Shown: positions 24,776 through 35,200 of the stretch, piece after piece
Position numbering within the stretch: the stretch's first letter is position 1
How the letters are laid out: the number at the start of each line of letters is the position of its first letter
Assembly (NCBI RefSeq): GCF_947623445.1
Contig: NC_135240.1
Location: 22,258,001-22,322,000, forward strand
Length of the DNA stretch: 64,000 nucleotides
Origin: Clavelina lepadiformis
Taxonomy: Eukaryota > Chordata > Ascidiacea > Aplousobranchia > Clavelinidae
Reading direction: 5' to 3'
The notes under the pieces: model-generated
Told to the model about the DNA's origin: nothing
Seen by the model: the letters and a program-made list of their open reading frames with translations, nothing else
The model's database searches: none
Position numbers and translations under genes: made by a program

Positions 24776-26049
24776 TTTAGTTATGCAACATTAACAAAGC
24801 CCTTTTAACTGGCTAACGAAATTACAGAAGTAAAAAATATCTTGTTAGTTCAGAATTTATTCGTTTTTTTTCATTATCCGGCTTTAACCAGGTCCACTAC
24901 AATCATTTTCGCTTGTAGGCCTAATATAAATTGATGCCAGAAAACAGAGATTGCTAAACAACATCTCACTTTACAGCGCTACTTTTGTATAACGCGACGC
25001 TATCCATTGTTTTGATACGCACGACAATAATTAACCTAAATGTGCCAACACAGAAAGAATGAAATCAAGCGGTGGTTTATAATTACCTTTAAGAAAACAA
25101 TATGAAGATAATAAATAATTGCGCCAATTTAGCAACATTTTCAGCATTGAAGCGTGAAAGCGATGTAATTCAACTCAGGGAAAGACTTCCAAATCCAGTC
25201 GACATTTAATAGGTATTGTACAATAAAAATAGAAGTGCCAATCCGTTAATTATATCCTCATTTTTATAATATTTTATCTATTTTTACATTTTAATAACCT
25301 ACAACAGTACAACGAAGTCTGCATATTTTTTCACAAAAAGCTTTTGCGGATTACAATTCGACATGAAGAAACTACCTAAACGGCAAAAGTAAGCTGAGTT
25401 TTTATAAAAGAAAGCAATTCAGATACGGCTCCTTATATATATAAACATGGAACGAGTTTTGTTGACATCGTAATTGTGTCGTGTCTTGTGCCTTCTCATC
25501 TATCACTGGCCACCAACCGAAAACCTATCGCCCATTTTGAACATGGATTTCAACGGCACACTTACAAGCCGCAGTGTGCCGCATTTGTGAAGGATTTAGC
25601 CGAATTGGCCGACGCCGAAAACAAGCGATTGAGCCATGCCTATATTCAAACAATTAATTCTTGGAAACAAAAAGTCCTGTGGTGTAGAAATCAGCGGAAT
25701 TATATTACGAAGTCTATCCGCGCTTTTCTGCCACTTAGAATTTCAATATAGTGGGTGGGATAGCTTAATGTGCGGTTAGCAAAAATAAAATAGCTCCTAG
25801 TTGGTAAAGCCCAACCGCTTGGATACCCGCAAGGATGAAGAGGTTGTCCTATGTCCACAGGCATCTAGTCGTAACTTACTACGCAAGGAACCATTCATGA
25901 GAGTGTCAATAATATAGGTTGTGGCCCAGGACCAATATTTGTGAAACGCTGTTTCTAAAGTATCTCAGCCTGTTTTGCTGGGCATAACGCTTGACAGGCG
26001 TCAGGCAAAGAGGGTAAAACTTCGACTGTAAACAAAACTCTATGTTGAT
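24776..26049. other. Intergenic, no firm gene
   Basis: This AT-rich sequence is upstream of the pseudokinase. A 91-codon plus-strand open frame at 25476-25751 has no recognisable domain, and its predicted start is not ATG, so I do not call it. GC rises around 25.75-26.05 kb, next to the LINE remnant, and may be more of that element. Confidence 0.4.
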
Positions 26050-26260
26050 ATGGACAGTGTGCTTGTGTTACTTGTTAGCAGGTGAAACAGTTTGTTGGAA
26101 AGACCGCTGTGCTATACTGTACTGAAGGCAGCTGTAAAGTCCAAGAGTACAACGGCGTCTTATTCTTAACCACAAAGCTATCTTCCATGTCGTGGGTCAT
26201 AAGAACGACTTGATCTACAATGGACCTCCCACGTCCAAGCTAACGCAGATGGTGGTGTTT
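26050..26260 (-). pseudogene. LINE reverse-transcriptase fragment, frameshifted
   Basis: Read on the minus strand, one frame gives LGRGRSIVDQVVLMTHDMED, matching the GRSxxDQ block of non-LTR reverse transcriptases. A frame change follows, then AVVLLDFTAAF, which is RT motif A with its catalytic aspartate, an in-frame stop, and HSGLSNKLFHLL. The order and spacing are those of a non-LTR (LINE) polymerase. The frameshift and stop show it is dead. The ends of the element could not be set. Confidence 0.8.
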
Positions 26261-28082
26261 TACGTCTTTTATCAAACTCTGACGGTAGTTTTTTTAACGC
26301 AGGGTTGCAGTTGAGGAATTCTTTGCCAGAAGTTAGCGTCGGCACAGTACAGCAGAAATCATTTTAATGCAATAAGCATTCAGTTCTCGCTGCATAAGAA
26401 TGACTGCGTTTTCACCGAAGCGTATTTATTATGAATTGATTCTATGTTAATTTTTTTTTGCATTTTTATATTTTTATTTATTGAAGAACAATTTATCAAT
26501 AAGTTAGCAATTAACCATTTTATTGTTATCTAATACAGTAACGCTATATTTAAGTTCCTAAGATACCTATAAGCTTATCAGTTAATCTACAGTATTTAGA
26601 AAAATTTCCATTACAAGATGTCTATTACTTTCATGCCGCAAAGCGCGGGTTGCTGGGCTTCCCAACTCCCAAGTTTCCTCCATTCTTGTTAATTGTTAGG
26701 AAGCACGTACTTCGTACTTTTGTGCGTATTCGTACTTTCATACTGTCGCCTCGTAGTTGCTGCGTTTCCGGCAACGTTAAGCAGTATTAAAGGGGATTTT
26801 GTAAATTTTTTTGTAGAAATGAAGCTTGCATGATACATCGACAGTAAGTAGGCTTAATCAATCAGAAAACAGGAAAACCAGCTCCCATATATAAGCGTAA
26901 AATTCGTTTATTTTGCATTTGTACATTGGCTCAAAAAGTGCCAGTAAAACATCCGGTACCACCTAAAAACTATTTGAAATGTTATCGTTTTGAGGTATGT
27001 TATACGATAAAGGATGAAATTACCCTTCTGATCATGTAAAAATCCTTGGTGTACCGTCTATAAAATTTCTTTTATTCAAGTTTTAATTTTCCTCAAATAG
27101 AATTTTTTACATATTGGCTAGTCTACCCTGTTGCAAAAAACATTGAATGAGCAATGATGATTCATCCAACAATTAAAGTCATGCAAAGACTGTCTTCTTT
27201 CCTATGTTTAATATTGTGTTGCCATACCAAGTGTGGTGCCTGCACGCATGAGATTCATCATCAGCATACGAGGCAAAGTTTTTTACACAGGTTTATAACA
27301 ACCAACCAAGAATAAGTCGGCTGTTTGAAAGCTAATTTCTAATAAACAAAAAAGAATTGACGCTGCAGTACTTGCTGTCATGGCAAAAATTGCTTCAGTT
27401 GCATGCAACATTTTTCGTCAAAAACTGCTGTACTTTCTAGTCAGCCTTTTAGCATTGGCTAATAGCATTAAAATAGTAGCCTGACCCATGAAGTAACTCA
27501 ACTCAGTAACTCAGGTCCAGACTGGGGAGTGTGGCAGGAGCAGATCCAAGTTTGTATGAAGCTCCGGAGCAGAATTGCTGTTTTGCACTATATTGTAGCG
27601 TATGTTATAAGTAATATGTTGGCGTGGTGCAAATTTTGTCATTGCATTTTTTCTTTCTTTTCTAATGTTAATTCTTCCTTATGACGACAACGAGTCATGG
27701 CCATGAGTTCACGTAGACTTTTTTGTTGTACACATGCACATCGGACTTTTGCTTCTGCGCCAACGAGATCTTGGCAAAAGCTGCCATACTCCGCAGTCTG
27801 GGAATATGTGAAAACTGTAACGTAGAGCTTCAACTTTCAAACATCGTTGGTAATCAGTAGAAGTACGCTTACCCAGCAGCAAAATACAATAGAATGGACC
27901 TTGAGCTGAACTGTTTATTTATTTATCAGTCATAAATTCCTTCAACTAGTTTTGTACGCCCTAATTATTTTTCAAACACTTGTTTTAATTTAAATTCTGG
28001 TAAGGTATTGCAGTAGAGTATATGATTGTGGTATTATACAGCACTGAGTGTTATAACTGTTTTCATTTTAAACGACTACAAC
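26261..28082. other. Intergenic upstream of importin-9
   Basis: I see no supported gene. A minus-strand open frame at 27639-27833 (no ATG at its start; acceptor-like TTACAG nearby) ends in a lysine-rich peptide and could be a terminal exon, but has no recognised homologue. The sequence just before 28083 would be the importin-9 5' UTR and promoter. Confidence 0.4.
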
Positions 28083-31000
28083 ATGTTGTCTCCGCAAGCT
28101 GAAGTTGATGAATCAAATTTGAAAGCTTGTTTGCATGAAGTGCTCTTGGCTGCATTATCGTCTGATCAAAATGTTCGTAATGCAGCAGAACAGCAAATCA
28201 AAGTTTACGAAGTAATGGAGGATTTTGGTGTCTGTCTTGCTGAAGTTACTGTTGACACGAGTTCTGACTTTGCAATTCGCCAGCTTGCTTCAATTATTCT
28301 AAAACAATATGTGGAAGTTCATTGGTCAAAACTGGCTGATAAATTTGTGCTTCCCGAAACCACTGATCTTGCAAAAGCTGCGATTCGACAAATGTTGCCG
28401 CTAGGACTTCGTGATAACGATAAAAAGATAAGAGGAACAGTTGCATATGCTATTTCAGCAATAGCTCACTGGGATTGGCCAGATGAATGGCCAGAATTGT
28501 TTCCACTGCTCATGGAAGCTGTCAACAGTGGTGAACCAGATGCAGTTCATGGCTCAATGAGGGTTTTAGCAGAATGTAGTAGAGAACTTTCTGATGTCAA
28601 CATAACTAAAGTTGCTCCAATTCTGTTACCAGAACTGTTTAAAATTTTTTTGCAAAGTAATACTCATGGCATTCGTACGCGTTCACAAGCTGCAGAAATT
28701 TTTAATACTTGTGTTTGTCTTATTCATGACACTGACAACACTGGTGTGATTAGCTCATTGTTACCAGCCCAATTTGTTTCTGAATTTACTCTTGCGTTTG
28801 CCAACGCATTGCAGGTACCTAATGGTCCAATTTCAGATTGCGGCCTGAAAAGGGAAGTTTTAAAGACCCTGGTAAATATGATGCGCAATATGCCAGCAAT
28901 GATGGGTGATGCAATTCCAGTGGTCTTGTCTGCTGTTTGGCAACAACTTACAGAAGGGGCAGAGTATTACATTAGCTCTGAAGTGAATGGCTCTGTTGAT
29001 GCTGGGCCGCAAGTCGATACGGATGGGGAATCGATCAGTTTTGGAAACTTGGCTTACTCTATATTTGACTTTGTTGAAAGTTTACTGGATACTAATAAGT
29101 CCAAAAAAGTTGTCAAAAAGTCACTTTCAGAATTGGTTTACTATTTGATTATGTACATGCAGATGACAGAGGAACAGATGTACAGTTGGATTGAAAGTCC
29201 AGACCAATTTGTTGAAGACGAAGATGAAGAAAGCTTCTCCTTCAGTGTACGTATTTCAGCGCAAGATCTTTTTTTGTCTTGTTGTCGTGAGTTTAAGAAA
29301 GAGAGTTCAATTGCAATAATGTCTGCCGTACATCGTCATTTACAAGAATCAGAAGAAAAGAAAATTAAAGGAGATGTCTATTGGTGGAAAATTCATGAAT
29401 CTTGTTTTCTTGCACTTGGTTCTGTGCGTAATTTGGTACTCAAGTCATTAGAAAGATCTGTTATTCAATTCGATTTCAATTCATTTCTCTCCACTGTTGT
29501 ATTAGAAGATTTGAAAGCCCCCCCATTTCTAGCCGGACGATCACTGTGGATTGCCAGTCGTTTTGCAACTCTTATGTCCCATGACACCTTACAGAAATAC
29601 CTTGAAGCTACCACCCATGGCTTAAAACCGGACCAGTCTGCAGTGATACGAATATCTTCTGTTCGTGCTGTGTTTGCATACTGTGACCACTTAAATAACA
29701 CTGCATTGACTGCGTTGTTAACACCATTTGTTCCATCACTGCTTGAAGGTTTATTGCATTTTGTAGCACAAGCTACTGTCGAGGTGCTATCCTTAATCCT
29801 GGAAACTTTACGAGTGGTACTAAGCATAAACACAGAAATTACGACTAATTATAGGGAGAAAATAATTTCTTTGGCTATCGCAGTTGTTTTGAAATATTCG
29901 CATGATCCACTGGTATCTTCCTTAGCTGGTGATTTGTTGACTGAACTTGCATCTCATGGGACATGTACTGCACAACTGGAGGCCAAATTGCTTCCCACTA
30001 TTGTCAGCATTTTCAATGCTCCGATTGAAAAGGTGGCCCCAGGTTTAGTTTCGATGGCGATGGATATTTTGTGTAACATCATACGGAAGTTGGAAGCTCC
30101 GCTTTCTGTGGCTTTTATTGAGACAGCTTTTCCTTCAATGATTCGATGTGCAGTAAATAGTGATGACAACTCAATTTTGCAGAGCGCTGGGGAATGCACT
30201 AGGGCATATATCTCCACAGCAACGAATCAGTTATGGGCATGGCATGACACCGAGAACAATTCTGGTGCATCATATGTTATGCAGCTAATATCTGTACTTT
30301 TAAACCCTAAATTAACAGAATACAGTGCCTCATTTGCAGGACGCTTGGTATCAGTATTCATTACCAAATCAGTTGATAAACTTTCCAACGATGACATAGA
30401 CATGATCCTGAGAGCGGTTTTGAGCAAGCTGCAGCGTTCAGTAACCCTTACTGTGACACAATCCCTTCTGCTAATTTTTGCTCACCTTATCAACACACGG
30501 GTTGAATCAGTCATATCGTTTTTGTCGCAGGTTCCTGGCCCATGTGGTGACTCTGCTTTGCAGTTTGTCATGAATGAATGGTGTGAGAAACAGTCAATGT
30601 TTTTTGGTAGCTATGACAAAAAGGTGAGCATAGTAGCCCTTACAAAGCTGCTGCAATATGGACTTACCTCAAATGATGAGAGGCTGCAGCAAATAAATGT
30701 AAGAGGAGAACAGATTTTTTCAGAAGGAATACGAACACGCTCAAAAGCTGCAAAAGAACCAGAACAGTGGACTGTTATACCACTGCTTGTAAAAATATAC
30801 AAGCTCCTTTTGCATGAACTTTCCAGTCAATTAGAGTCTGGTGGAAAAAATCTCAATTTTTTCCAATGGGAGGATGCCTCAGATAGTGAGGATGAAGAAG
30901 TATGTGCAGAGGATGGGAGGCAAACCTTGGCAGAACTTTTGAATGATAATTCTGTAATTGGCTTAGACGATGATGAAGACGACTATAGTGATGATGAAGA

Positions 31001-31154
31001 TGCCATACATGATCCACTGAATGAAATAAACATTACAGATTACGTTAGCTCCGTTGTGAAAGAGTTCTGTAACACTTCTGCACACGGAAGCCATTTTGTT
31101 AACCATTTAAATCAGCCAGAAAAAGACTTGTTAGTTCAAATAACACAGTCCTGA
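28083..31154 (+). CDS. IPO9: Importin-9 (karyopherin-beta family), intronless
   Basis: This is one uninterrupted frame of 1023 residues. I chose ATG 28083 (MLSPQAEVDE); the frame extends further upstream only with non-ATG codons. Importin-9 is a HEAT-repeat nuclear import receptor, known to carry histones H2A-H2B, ribosomal proteins and actin. Diagnostic matches to human IPO9 (about 1041 residues) run end to end: AIRQLASIILKQYVEVHWSK in the importin-beta N-terminal region, SAIAHWDWPDEWPELF, GIRTRSQAAEIF, QFVEDEDEESFSFSVRI, HWWKIHE-type (YWWKIHESCFLALGS), GECTRAYIS, WHDTENN, DKRLQ-type (NDERLQQI) and EGIRTRSKAAKEPEQWT. The acidic stretch near the C-terminus (DDDEDDYSDDEDA) is also conserved. 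All other confident genes here have introns and human IPO9 has many, so loss through an mRNA intermediate is likely. Confidence 0.96.
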   Translation: MLSPQAEVDESNLKACLHEVLLAALSSDQNVRNAAEQQIKVYEVMEDFGVCLAEVTVDTSSDFAIRQLASIILKQYVEVHWSKLADKFVLPETTDLAKAAIRQMLPLGLRDNDKKIRGTVAYAISAIAHWDWPDEWPELFPLLMEAVNSGEPDAVHGSMRVLAECSRELSDVNITKVAPILLPELFKIFLQSNTHGIRTRSQAAEIFNTCVCLIHDTDNTGVISSLLPAQFVSEFTLAFANALQVPNGPISDCGLKREVLKTLVNMMRNMPAMMGDAIPVVLSAVWQQLTEGAEYYISSEVNGSVDAGPQVDTDGESISFGNLAYSIFDFVESLLDTNKSKKVVKKSLSELVYYLIMYMQMTEEQMYSWIESPDQFVEDEDEESFSFSVRISAQDLFLSCCREFKKESSIAIMSAVHRHLQESEEKKIKGDVYWWKIHESCFLALGSVRNLVLKSLERSVIQFDFNSFLSTVVLEDLKAPPFLAGRSLWIASRFATLMSHDTLQKYLEATTHGLKPDQSAVIRISSVRAVFAYCDHLNNTALTALLTPFVPSLLEGLLHFVAQATVEVLSLILETLRVVLSINTEITTNYREKIISLAIAVVLKYSHDPLVSSLAGDLLTELASHGTCTAQLEAKLLPTIVSIFNAPIEKVAPGLVSMAMDILCNIIRKLEAPLSVAFIETAFPSMIRCAVNSDDNSILQSAGECTRAYISTATNQLWAWHDTENNSGASYVMQLISVLLNPKLTEYSASFAGRLVSVFITKSVDKLSNDDIDMILRAVLSKLQRSVTLTVTQSLLLIFAHLINTRVESVISFLSQVPGPCGDSALQFVMNEWCEKQSMFFGSYDKKVSIVALTKLLQYGLTSNDERLQQINVRGEQIFSEGIRTRSKAAKEPEQWTVIPLLVKIYKLLLHELSSQLESGGKNLNFFQWEDASDSEDEEVCAEDGRQTLAELLNDNSVIGLDDDEDDYSDDEDAIHDPLNEINITDYVSSVVKEFCNTSAHGSHFVNHLNQPEKDLLVQITQS

Positions 31155-32219
31155 AAGTGTCTTGCAATTTGTTAAATGTACATTATATAATTTGTTTCAA
31201 ACATCTGCAATAGTTTAATGTTTGGTAGCTTCACTGTTTTGCCCCAATCTAGGCGCATGGGGTTTTTATTTTGATCTGTAGTCGTCATATGAACTTAAGC
31301 AGCATGACAAGTCATATTGACTGAATCAGCTTTTACATGTGCATGACTTCAAAATGAGGGTACTTTTGTTTGACTAAGTTTCTCATATGTGACATACTTT
31401 GATTATGATTTTAATTTTTTAGTTTTAAATATAATCTACAGATTTAAAGCTGTTGCATTTGTTCTGATAATTGTCCTTGAAAAAAAGTGAAGTAAATGTT
31501 GCAGGCACAATGGTAGAGGTTTACATTGCAGTCAGTTTTGGGCAAAATTATGATTGCGGTATCGCAGCTTACTTGTTATTTTTCTATGCTGGTTCTACTT
31601 TCTTAGTGTCTGTTTATGCCTTATTCCTTGCTTTAATCTGCCAATTATTATTAATACCATAGTTCTGTGTTCAAACCATTGCATTATGGAACTAACCTTT
31701 TGGACTAATTCTCCCCAGGGCCGGCCTTAGCAAGTGCGGGGACCAATGCAAAACTTGATGGTGGGGCCCCTTGCCGATTTTAAATAACTTTAATGTAGTA
31801 ATAATGATAATAACATTAACCAAATATCAACACTTTGCAAATCAGCTCTCGTCAAAGTTTTGCTTTATGATATATTTTCACCATAACAGTCTCCTTTGAC
31901 TACAAATTGGGAAATACCCAAAATAAAAGCTAAATTTTGTTAATAATTGTTGTTAGTTTTGTTTTGGTGCTTAGCAAAGCGGGACCCATCTCTTGTATTG
32001 GCTGGCCCTGAATCTGCCAGTGTTTAAATGAAAACCGTGAATTAAGTTTGAACTAATTTAAACCACAAGTTTTGCCATGTTATGTGGTGCAGTATTTATA
32101 GGCCTTGAAATGATGTTTTTTCATTCATGCATTTTGATTAGAAATTATTTGGCCGCAAACGTGCAGTAATTTTTCTACTGAGTTGGCATTGAGGGCTATT
32201 TATAGCGAAACCAGTCAGA
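31155..32219. other. Intergenic between importin-9 and NCAPH2
   Basis: This holds the importin-9 3' UTR, an AT-rich spacer, a 295-base hAT element (31716-32010) and the NCAPH2 5' flank. The small open frame at 31471-31662 looks like chance. Confidence 0.5.
31716..32010. mobile_element. hAT-type MITE, CAGGGCCGGCC ends
   Basis: This is a 295-base element starting CAGGGCCGGCCTTAGCAAG and ending GTATTGGCTGGCCCTG, so the ends are inverted. The flanking octamers ATTCTCCC and AATCTGCC match at 6 of 8, consistent with an old hAT insertion. It has no coding capacity. Confidence 0.8.
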
Positions 32220-35200
32220 ATGAATGACCTTGGTCAAAAATATGACTTTCTTTTGCATCCAATCAAGGATTTGACAAAGAACTGGAATATTGATATCGCA
32301 ACTGTTCTGGAGGATTATCTTGGAGAGGTTTGTAATTACAAGTCCTTTTTATATGTTCCTGAGATGAATGATAGAAGAATACGTTGTTGCCTAATTAAAC
32401 TTAAATATTTTATACGTAAGCCCTATTTCTCAGCTTTAATTGTGTGAATATGGTTGACCACAATTTTGCACCGGTGAACGTAATTTGTTTTGTGATAGCA
32501 CTTTTTAATGCTTTGATTGTAATTTTTATCTTACGTGGCAGATTATTATTTTTTTATCGAGACAAAAGTTTTTTCAATTCTGTTTACGTCAGATAAGTGT
32601 TCAATTTCTCGAAGGAACTAAATATAATGAATTAATCGTGTACAATGTACATTCCAGTTGTATGTGAGTACCGTATTTATTCAAATAGATGCTGTTCCTA
32701 CTGCAATTGAATTTATCTACAACGGCTTCGTTTATAGCATCAATTTGCCTACAAAGTCACATTTTTGTGGGTTTTGCCAGAATTCCTATTTTTTGCATAC
32801 ATTTAAGTTAGTGAATTTGCATACAACGGTTGATTTTTTTTGTCCCCAGTTGTATTTTTGTTATCTATAATGGCACTTTTGTATGGTATATAAATAAGTC
32901 ATGTGAAAACTCTTCAAGTCACTTGAAAGCCTATGGGTTTACTAACTTCTGCTGTGCGTTTTAGTTGGAAACAATGACATTTTCGTTTGATGGTGGCAAA
33001 ACTAAGTTAAATTTTGCTGAAGCATCTTTCCTTATTCAAGGCACAGCTTGTGTTTGGAGCCGAAAGGTGGAATATCTGCACAGTTTGGTATATCAAACTT
33101 TGGAAATGATCTCCAATAACAAGTAAGTTTAACCTCACATAACCTGATGCAACTGTTTCGTGTTTAGCAGCATTAATTTTGCCAATACCACAGTTTGGTA
33201 CCTCAACAAAAAAATTTGTTTAGTTTGTTCCATCTTGCTTATTTTCTTAAGGCAAGACAAGCAACCAACATCAATTGATCCCAAAGGAATCGATAAAGAT
33301 GACACATTCGATGATCATGAGGATAAGGTGAAAAATTTTTACTACTTTTGCCTATTCAATCTCTATTTTTAGGGTTGAAAGGAGGGAGAAAATTCAAAAT
33401 TTCCAGATTTTTAGTTTCCAATCCAGGTTTATTAAAAACTGACCCCTTTGCCAAGTTAGCTACATAAACCTAGATATATATATACAGTAGAATTCGTCTA
33501 TATCGACACCTCAAGGGGATGAAGAAAGAGTGTCGATATAGGCGAAGTGTCGATACAGAAGAATCAATATAAATTGTTCCTAAATTCGGTTTTAGTTCAA
33601 TGTAAGGGCCTGGTAAGGGTTAAAAGTGTACTCTAATCAGCACTGTTGCTTAATTTTATGTTTTCGCGTACACTACGGCAAAGAACAACACAAACAAGAT
33701 CGTGAAAAATAATGGTAGTTGTATTTACACGTAATACGCATGCAGACGATACTGATGCGGAGCAATATGGCGTTACTACAGTAAGGTACAGTGCTTTACT
33801 CCTTGCACAAAAATCGCTAATTTTTTTCTGTTTTGTTTTTGCGACAGCTTTGTTCAACACAGTATTTTTGTAAGCGAATGTAAGACGAATATTTCGACGA
33901 TAATTACATCAAACACAACTAGGCAACCTAAACCGTCATACGATAACGTCATAAAGTTTTAAGTCGGATTACCTCCCAGAGTAATAAGAAGAACTACAAC
34001 TGTTACTAAAAACGGACAAATGGCTCTTGGGGATCAAAAAAGGTGTCGATATAGGTGAACTTGAATGTATGTAAAAGATAGGAATTTCGTCGGGACCAAC
34101 GAAAACGTTTGATATAGCCGAAGTCGATATAGGCAAATTCTACTGTATATAACAGGGGAAGGCAAATGTATTCAATGGAAGAGCCATTTGCTGAAAATAC
34201 AAGTACCAGAGAGCCTCAAAATTATTTCAATACAAAAACGGTAAATAATGCAAGTTCAGTAATAATAAAAACGAAACGCATAGTTTTCTTCCCACTCTAG
34301 ATTAAAACCTCTGTTTTCATCTTCACATTTTCGTTTTTTGCTAGCATTAGATGTCATCGTTTTCGTTTTGCAATGTATTTAAGTAGACTAAACTGAGCTA
34401 AAGCTTACTGTCTTAGCAATGAAATTGCGTTGACTTGCTGTTAACTAACTCTTCGGATTCTATGTCTATTGTTACGTCATAAACGAAATGCTGGCCTAAA
34501 TAAAGTAAAGAAAATAAGAGAAACGTTCATAAACAGTACTCTTGGTAGCCTTTACAATTTTTTGGGAATTTTACGATTCGACTAGAAGAGCCACAAAAAA
34601 CATGCCAGCGGATGCGGCTCGCGAGCCGCAGTTTGCCCACCACTGGTATATAATATTATATCACAAAGCTTAAAATGTGTCTCATCAAAAAAAATTTATT
34701 TGCACCTGCTGAGTTTTCATTTGTATGATTCTTTCTGAAAGTTTGAAAAATGTTGCGTTTAGTTTTTTGGAAGTTTTTCGAGTTTTCTTGGAAGATTAAG
34801 CAGTTTTTAGGTCCAAAAGTTCTATAAGCTGTATGTGTTTGGTTAAATTAAAAAATTCCATGTTTTGGATCCAGTTTGGTTACTTTCTAGATCCAGTATG
34901 GTACCTAAGTACAAGAGGGCAGGTTTAAAAAATCTTTGACTTTATTGCTTATGTTATATGTTATCAATATAGTTTTTAAATTTGGACGATGCCAGAACTG
35001 CAACTGCAAAAATGACAACAGGCAGTGGTGGTGATGTAATCTGTATTCCCTTGCATTCAATGTACTTACATACTGCTGAAGAAGACAGAGGAATGCCATT
35101 TCTTAGGTAATTTATTGGTCTTTTGGAAGTTCTGGTTGTATGTCAAGAATTGGTAAAAAAGTGCAAAACGACATCACTCAAATCAAACAAAATTGTTTAA

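Noticed and set aside
25476-25751. A 91-codon plus-strand frame with a fairly protein-like composition
   Set aside because: It has a non-ATG start, no splice partners and no recognisable domain, and lies near LINE debris.
27639-27833. A minus-strand cysteine- and lysine-containing frame upstream of importin-9
   Set aside because: It starts at TTG. I considered a small mitochondrial twin-cysteine protein, but the cysteine spacing does not fit and no first exon was found.
29465-30802. Several minus-strand frames inside importin-9
   Set aside because: They are antisense shadows of a strongly conserved plus-strand gene.
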